Assembly: GCF_001602375.1 (NCBI RefSeq)
Contig: NZ_BCNY01000013.1
Span: forward strand, 62,001 to 126,000
Reading direction: 5' to 3'
DNA: 64,000 nucleotides
Source: Methanoculleus horonobensis
Lineage (GTDB): Archaea; Halobacteriota; Methanomicrobia; Methanomicrobiales; Methanoculleaceae
Below, piece by piece: positions 59,452 through 64,000 of the stretch; the stretch's first letter is position 1; the number at the start of each line of letters is the position of its first letter. Under the pieces are notes generated by a model, which worked only from the letters and a program-made list of their open reading frames with translations, did not search any database and was not told the origin of the DNA. A program made the translations under genes and the position numbers.

Positions 59452-61080
59452 CTAAAACTTCTGCGTCTTCCTTACCCTGACCGCGACCCCGCGCTTCGAC
59501 CGGAGCATCTCGTCCGCGCCCATCGTCGCCCGGCCGGTGGCGATCGCGAGCGGGCCTTCGACCAGCACCTCGTCGCCTTCCCGTATCCGGGGGTCGCATG
59601 CCGTGATCCCCGGGGCGAGGACGTCGCCCTGCGGCACGAACGAATCGATCCTGACCCGGTAGCCCTCCGGGATCAGGTCCCAGCCCTCGAACGTCGGGCG
59701 GAAGAGCCCGGTTCCCGCGTCGATGCTGAAGAGCTGCTGCTTGCCGCGGAGCACCGCCATCTGCATGCTCCTTCCCCGGAGCTGGAGACCCTTTGTGTTG
59801 ATGTCGGTCGCGAACTGCCAGGAGACCGTGCCGCGGATGGTGTCGGTCTGTATCCGCCGCTCGCCTTCGAGGGCGGCATCGAGCGCTCTAAGCGAGCCCG
59901 GCGCCGTCGGGTGCCCCTTGCAGGTCACCTCGAGGTCGATCCCGCAGGCTTCCGCCGCCATCTCCGCAACCGTGAGCGCCCCGCCTTCGAGGTGGGCGAT
60001 CACCCGCCGGTAGGGATGCGCAGCGAAGTAGCGGGTGAGGATATCGGCGATGAAGGCGCACTCCTCGCGGTCCCAGTAGCCGGTCACCGGCACGTCGTAG
60101 TGCGCCGCCGGGTAGACCCGCTCGAGTTCTCTCGGCACGAGGCCGAGGGGCGAGGTGACGATCAGTTCGTGCGCCCGCCGGTTCACGGTGTTCACAAAAA
60201 GCCGGTGGCTCCGTGAGAGCGAGTAGGGCTTCCTCGCCGAGCAGGGGAGGAGGACCGCGACGTCCGTCCGGGTCGGGACGAACCGCTCGATCACCCGGTC
60301 GGCGAACCGCCGGACTTCTGAGCGGTTCTGCGACTCGGCGGTGTTGGCCCGCATCGGGATCGCCCGCGCCACCGGGAGTGAGCGCTCCATGAATGCGTAG
60401 TTGCGGTCGAGGAACCGGAGGATGCCGACCTGTGCGGCATCCGTGCGGCACCGGGCCTCCATCAGTTCCCGGAGCCTGCCGGCCTCGACGTAGTGCCGTA
60501 CGAGGGCAAGCTCGCGGTCGAGCGCGAGACGGTTATGCCTGAGAAGGTCGCCCTCCCGGCAGCCCTCGCACCCGCAGACCCCGGTCTCCATCAGCGAGGC
60601 GGGGAACTCGCCTTCGGAGAGGCAGAACTTCTTCTGCGCGGAGGCGAGATCGACTGCCCGGTAGTCGAAGAGGTCGAAACCTGAGTAGACGAGGAGGCAG
60701 GCGGTCGAGGGGAGCGCCGCGGCCGGGGCGTACCATGCGGTGTCCGGCAGGATCTTCTCTTTCATGGCAGCAAGCCATCCCACGTAATTCCTGGGGTTCT
60801 TCTCCGCCGTATGCCAGTTCGCGACCATGATGCAGTCGCCGGACTCCGCCGAGGCGGCGAGCGGGTGGACGGTCACCGGCTGCCCCTCGCCGGGGCTGAA
60901 GTAGTTCTCCACGAACGCCGGGTCGATGGCGAGCGGGACATTCGAGAGAGCCCGGTCGCGGAGCGTGGGGAAGAGGGCATCCGTATCGAGGGCGGCGGGA
61001 AGGGATACGCTCGCCTCTTCGTGCTCGTAGGTTCCTATCCGGGCAAGGCCGTCGCGCTTTACCGCCTCATACCTGCTCAT
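59452..61080 (-). CDS. arcS: Archaeosine synthase ArcS (tRNA position 15)
   Basis: A 542-residue TGT-like protein with a C-terminal PUA domain ([40 protein letters not shown]). In the central part, [20 protein letters not shown], then [18 protein letters not shown] and [19 protein letters not shown] resemble ArcS. ArcS converts preQ0 at tRNA position 15 to archaeosine using Lys or glutamine-derived nitrogen. It overlaps tgtA by 14 bases, which confirms the pathway. Confidence 0.88.
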   Translation of the reverse strand: MSRYEAVKRDGLARIGTYEHEEASVSLPAALDTDALFPTLRDRALSNVPLAIDPAFVENYFSPGEGQPVTVHPLAASAESGDCIMVANWHTAEKNPRNYVGWLAAMKEKILPDTAWYAPAAALPSTACLLVYSGFDLFDYRAVDLASAQKKFCLSEGEFPASLMETGVCGCEGCREGDLLRHNRLALDRELALVRHYVEAGRLRELMEARCRTDAAQVGILRFLDRNYAFMERSLPVARAIPMRANTAESQNRSEVRRFADRVIERFVPTRTDVAVLLPCSARKPYSLSRSHRLFVNTVNRRAHELIVTSPLGLVPRELERVYPAAHYDVPVTGYWDREECAFIADILTRYFAAHPYRRVIAHLEGGALTVAEMAAEACGIDLEVTCKGHPTAPGSLRALDAALEGERRIQTDTIRGTVSWQFATDINTKGLQLRGRSMQMAVLRGKQQLFSIDAGTGLFRPTFEGWDLIPEGYRVRIDSFVPQGDVLAPGITACDPRIREGDEVLVEGPLAIATGRATMGADEMLRSKRGVAVRVRKTQKF

Positions 61081-62518
61081 GGAACACCTCCGCATCCGGA
61101 ACCTCTTCGAGGACGAGACGCGCCCACTCCTCGCCGCACCGGACGGCAAACCGGCTCTCCGGGTGTGCCTCCATCAGCGCCCGGATGCCTGCGCAACCCG
61201 ACCTGACCATATCGTCGTCCCACTCCGGAACCTCGCTCTGGCCTACCGGGAAGGTCTCGGCGAGTTCCACCGGGTAGGGCCCGAAGGGCGGTTTGAAGTT
61301 CAGGAGGGTGTCGAACCCGGACGCTCCCTGCCCGTCGAACGAGACGAGCACCCGCTCGCCGACGGGGATTCTCGGGATGACCTCGTGGAACCGGAGCACC
61401 TCGGTTCTCCGGCAGGTCTCCGAGCCCCGGTAGAAGAACCGGCGTTTGGAGACGGGATCGTCGCGTTCGAGTTCCGCAACGTGGGCGAGGAGTTCCCGGT
61501 AGCCGTCGAGCAGGCGCGGGTGGCTCCGGCACCGCTCGTCGACGAGCTCCCAGAGTGTTCCGTCCTGGATCGCCTGCCGGATGCGGGCGATCTCCGCAAG
61601 AGTGACGTGCAGGTTGTGGAGGGCGAGCAGCCGCTCCCGGTCGTCGGACTTCCGGAGTTCGTCGGCGGTCATCGAACGGCAGACCCGGCAGGGGCAGGGG
61701 AGTTCCGCGAGTTCGTCGATCTTAAGGCTCCCGTGCGGGGTGATGTAGCGCCCTTCCCGGGCGAAGAGGGCGTATGCGGCCGAGTCGAAGAGGTCGCAGC
61801 CCATCGCGACGGCGAGGGCGAACATCGACGGGTGGCCTGCGCCGAAGAGGTGGATGGCGGTCGCCGGGGAGAGGCCGCGTTTCGCCGCAAGGACGACCTG
61901 CACGAGTTCCTTGTAGCGGTAACTCTCCATCAGCGGCACCACGGCACCGATGGGTGCGAAGGCAAAGTCGAGGTCCCGGACGGCCCGGCCCGCCTCCTCG
62001 CGGAGGTCGGTGAAGATGCCGCCCTGCACCGGCGCTGCCAGGTTCGCGTCGGGGAAGAGTGTCTGTGCCTCCCGGATCCGCTCCATCGTGACCGCGAGTT
62101 CCCGTGCCGCCCTCTCATGCCCTGCGTCCGGCGGGGTGGGGATGTCCAGAGGGACGACGATGTCGCTTTTTATCGCCTGCTGGAACTCGAGCGTGTCCCG
62201 GTTGCTCACCTCGACCTCCCCGTAGACGGAGAGCTGAAACGAGCCCGAGTCGGTCATGATGACGCCGTCGAAGTCGAGGACGCCGTGAAGCCCTTCCGCG
62301 AGCGCCCGGTCGTGGAACTCGGTGCTCCGCCTGAAGATGTAGGCGTTCGTGATCAGCGCTTCGACACCCATCTCCCGCATCTCGCGGGGGGTGACCAGGG
62401 GGAGGTGGGGATTGACAACGGGCAGGAGCGCGGGCGTCCGGACTGTTTTATCGTTCACCCTGAGTTTGCCGACCCTTCCCGCGATATCTTTGTGTATAAC
62501 TTCAAAAGTAATTGCCAT
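61067..62518 (-). CDS. tgtA: Archaeosine tRNA-guanine transglycosylase
   Basis: A 483-residue TGT. Segments: [28 protein letters not shown] (nucleophile Asp in MTDSGSFQ), [40 protein letters not shown] with [14 protein letters not shown], and the zinc ligands PCPCRVC...H downstream (CPCRVC and LHNLHV). It inserts preQ0 in place of G15 of archaeal tRNAs. The ATG at 62518 starts at [11 protein letters not shown]; the open frame upstream is not conserved. ArcS is encoded directly downstream. Confidence 0.94.
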   Translation of the reverse strand: MAITFEVIHKDIAGRVGKLRVNDKTVRTPALLPVVNPHLPLVTPREMREMGVEALITNAYIFRRSTEFHDRALAEGLHGVLDFDGVIMTDSGSFQLSVYGEVEVSNRDTLEFQQAIKSDIVVPLDIPTPPDAGHERAARELAVTMERIREAQTLFPDANLAAPVQGGIFTDLREEAGRAVRDLDFAFAPIGAVVPLMESYRYKELVQVVLAAKRGLSPATAIHLFGAGHPSMFALAVAMGCDLFDSAAYALFAREGRYITPHGSLKIDELAELPCPCRVCRSMTADELRKSDDRERLLALHNLHVTLAEIARIRQAIQDGTLWELVDERCRSHPRLLDGYRELLAHVAELERDDPVSKRRFFYRGSETCRRTEVLRFHEVIPRIPVGERVLVSFDGQGASGFDTLLNFKPPFGPYPVELAETFPVGQSEVPEWDDDMVRSGCAGIRALMEAHPESRFAVRCGEEWARLVLEEVPDAEVFHEQV

Positions 62519-62523
62519 TCGGA

Positions 62524-63090
62524 TTAAACCGCCTTTTCTTCGAATATCTGCCCCTCGAACGTCTGCACGGCGACATCGCCGCGTTTCCAGCACCCGGGCG
62601 GAAGCCCCGCCTTGGCGCAGGTCTGGTCGAGGAACTCTCTGCTGCTCCAGCCGTACTCGGTCGGGACCTGCGGGAGGAGAAGACCTCCTCTCCCGAGGCC
62701 GCTGACGATCAGGCCGTGCTTCCCGACTTCGACGTGGTCGAGGCGCTCCTCCGGCGGGCAGTCGAGCGTCAGGGGAAGCGTGAGCACCGTCACCTCGAGT
62801 TCGAGGGCGTCGAGTTCCGACCGCGATACCGGCGGGAACCGGGGATCCTCGAGGGCCGCCGATGCTGCCGCCTCGACGATCGCGTCGCCGAGCGGTTTTA
62901 CCGGGTACGGGAGGCCGATACAGCCTCGGAGGTGCCCCTGCCGCTTTATCGTGACGAAGACGCCGCGCTTCTCCCCAAAAATCTCCGGGAGATCGGGCTG
63001 CACCATCCGTTTGCCGTCGACGGCGTTCTCGACGGCGCTCCGTGCCAGTCGAACTGCCGTTCTGCCTTCTTCCGGGGTCAGCATTTCCAT
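62524..63090 (-). CDS. AMMECR1-domain protein
   Basis: A 188-residue protein: [40 protein letters not shown] (the conserved LRGCIG motif), [32 protein letters not shown] and [20 protein letters not shown]. The AMMECR1 family is conserved from archaea to humans and has no firmly established reaction. It lies 5 bases upstream of tgtA on the same strand. Confidence 0.93.
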   Translation of the reverse strand: MEMLTPEEGRTAVRLARSAVENAVDGKRMVQPDLPEIFGEKRGVFVTIKRQGHLRGCIGLPYPVKPLGDAIVEAAASAALEDPRFPPVSRSELDALELEVTVLTLPLTLDCPPEERLDHVEVGKHGLIVSGLGRGGLLLPQVPTEYGWSSREFLDQTCAKAGLPPGCWKRGDVAVQTFEGQIFEEKAV

Positions 63091-63119
63091 CAAAATGGGT
63101 TGTATGATATTGAATACTT

Positions 63120-63680
63120 TTAGTCTTTCTCGGGTGAAGAGGAAGCGGGAGCATCGAGAGAAGAGGTGACGGAACAGGGCACGTTGCCCTCGGGGCGCAC
63201 CAGAACGGTCAGGGTCTCGCCCGCGGGGATGGGCCGGTCGAGGCAGAGGCGGATCATGCACTCTTCCCCGGCACCGAGGAGGTTACCGCCCCCGGGCGTT
63301 GCCGCCGACCATGTCCCCGGTTCCGGGAGGAGGTCTTTGGACGGGGCGAGGATCTCGAGGTAACTCCCTGCCATGACCGTCACGGTGGCCCGGGCAAGGT
63401 CGACCGGATCGCCTTCCCCGGTATGGGCGACGCGGACGGCGACGGTATCGACGAAGGCCCCGGAGGGCCCCGGAACCGACGAGGAGCCGGTGACCCCCCC
63501 GACCGGTTCAAGACATGGTTCGCCTGCAGTGCAGACAGGATACATATTCGAGTCAAGCGTTGAGCCGCCGTTCATGCCGCCCACCCCGTACGAGACGAGC
63601 GAGAAGAGTGTGGTGACCGCGACGAACGCCGCAAAGATTGCCGCTAGCTCCAGGTGTGTATGAACTTCGTTTCCCCCCAT
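63120..63680 (-). CDS. Archaellin/pilin-like surface protein
   Basis: A 186-residue protein. After a short polar start ([12 protein letters not shown]) comes one hydrophobic helix ([20 protein letters not shown]), then a Ser/Gly/Pro linker and a beta-rich domain whose end ([12 protein letters not shown]) resembles the C-terminus of archaellins. Four Cys are present, unusual for archaellins. It is alone, without fla/arl neighbours, so a pilin-like or minor filament role is only inferred. Confidence 0.55.
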   Translation of the reverse strand: MGGNEVHTHLELAAIFAAFVAVTTLFSLVSYGVGGMNGGSTLDSNMYPVCTAGEPCLEPVGGVTGSSSVPGPSGAFVDTVAVRVAHTGEGDPVDLARATVTVMAGSYLEILAPSKDLLPEPGTWSAATPGGGNLLGAGEECMIRLCLDRPIPAGETLTVLVRPEGNVPCSVTSSLDAPASSSPEKD

Positions 63681-63815
63681 GGTAACGCCAATGGTAAGAC
63701 CCCGGAACCGGTATAAAAACGTATCTCCATCCAGGGTGTGCGCGGCTGAACGGGAAATGCCCACAAAATGGTTCTATTTCCGGCAGATCCGGGTGAACCC
63801 GGGCGGAGCACCCGT

Positions 63816-63830
63816 ACGGGTATATACTCC
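63816..63830 (+). promoter_or_regulatory. Promoter (box A) of RNase P RNA
   Basis: ACGGGTATATACTCC places TATATA at 63821-63826, about 25 bases before the probable RNA start at 63846-63850. Confidence 0.6.
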
Positions 63831-63846
63831 CGCGATGAATAGTATA

Positions 63847-64000
63847 GGGGAGAGGGAGAGTGCGGCCGACGGTGGCACATGCTTGTGCCGCTGAGGAAAG
63901 TCCTCCCACCAGCCAGACACGCAGCCGCATGCAAGTGCGGGTGGCGAGAGTCACGGCAATGACACAGAAACGACACGGCCCGCCGTCAGTGATGAAACGA
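63847..64000 (+). ncRNA. rnpB: RNase P RNA, 5' part (continues beyond the window)
   Basis: The conserved CR I region GCTGAGGAAAGTCC lies near 63890, followed by CCACCAGCCAGACACGCAGC and later GACACAGAAACGACACGGC. These match the P4/CR I and adjoining conserved segments of archaeal type A RNase P RNA. The 3' half lies outside the window. It processes tRNA 5' ends. Confidence 0.88.

Noticed and set aside
62519-63154. 212-codon N-terminal extension of tgtA
   Set aside because: It overlaps the AMMECR1 gene on the same strand in another frame, and TgtA begins normally at 62518.

Overview
The window is a GC-rich stretch of the chromosome of a methanogenic archaeon, most likely a Methanoculleus-like member of the Methanomicrobiales (inference from gene content; no database search was possible). 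Archaeal hallmarks are MCM, two RFC small-type subunits, an RPA-like protein, TBP, aIF1A, Nmd3, an Lhr-type helicase, archaeosine synthesis (TgtA, ArcS), Taw2, the archaeal CoA route (pantoate kinase, phosphopantothenate synthetase, CoaBC), the archaeal dihydroneopterin aldolase MptD, a DUF2121 protein and an archaeal RNase P RNA. One tRNA (Leu, anticodon CAG) and the 5' part of RNase P RNA are present. There is no rRNA, CRISPR array or insertion sequence.

Layout. 1-8.3 kb is accessory: two type IV pilin-like genes, a decayed MNT/HEPN toxin-antitoxin pair flanking a DUF1016 nuclease gene, a hicAB module, a double zinc-ribbon protein and a small Lrp operon. 8.5-13.6 kb holds thiD, an AIR-synthase-related gene, a second hicBA pair, and a lipoprotein serpin next to a membrane-anchored winged-helix regulator. 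13.7-22.1 kb is a compact minus-strand block: methyltransferase, RFC-like subunit, three consecutive CoA genes, taw2, nmd3, DUF424, a TatD-like hydrolase, mptD and a third hicBA pair. 22.2-23.9 kb has two related membrane proteins around a lipoprotein. 24-32.6 kb is replication and repair: intein-bearing mcm, rfcS, an RPA-like gene, and a phosphoesterase overlapping an Lhr-like helicase. 33-38.8 kb holds tbp, an acyl-CoA synthetase, tRNA-Leu, trmO, several small proteins, an RRM protein, aIF1A and DUF2121. 39-41 kb has a HAMP/DUF2226-like pair and a tandem-repeat hydrophilic protein. 41-52.6 kb is a glycogen/alpha-glucan cluster. 52.7-59 kb carries an acetyltransferase, a large PLP decarboxylase, the SudA/SudB (NfnAB-like) pair and two small proteins. 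59.4-63.7 kb has arcS-tgtA, AMMECR1 and an archaellin-like gene, followed by RNase P RNA.

The most unusual signal is a dispersed, protein-free, nested-palindromic GC-rich repeat. It is present in about five full or partial copies (1321-1745, 32625-32835, 43703-43836, 43878-44060, 59139-59335) and is bounded by imperfect terminal inverted repeats ending in TATCGCCA/TGGCGATA. It looks like a MITE-like element or a structured-RNA element. Other points of interest are an aIF1A gene with no ATG, GTG or TTG at the expected start (only CTG, preceded by a tiny upstream ORF), a HicA whose expected catalytic His is Pro, a MntA-like gene with one in-frame TAA, two near-identical 25-bp palindromes inside the DUF1016 nuclease gene, and a pair of operator-like palindromes near 38.9 kb.
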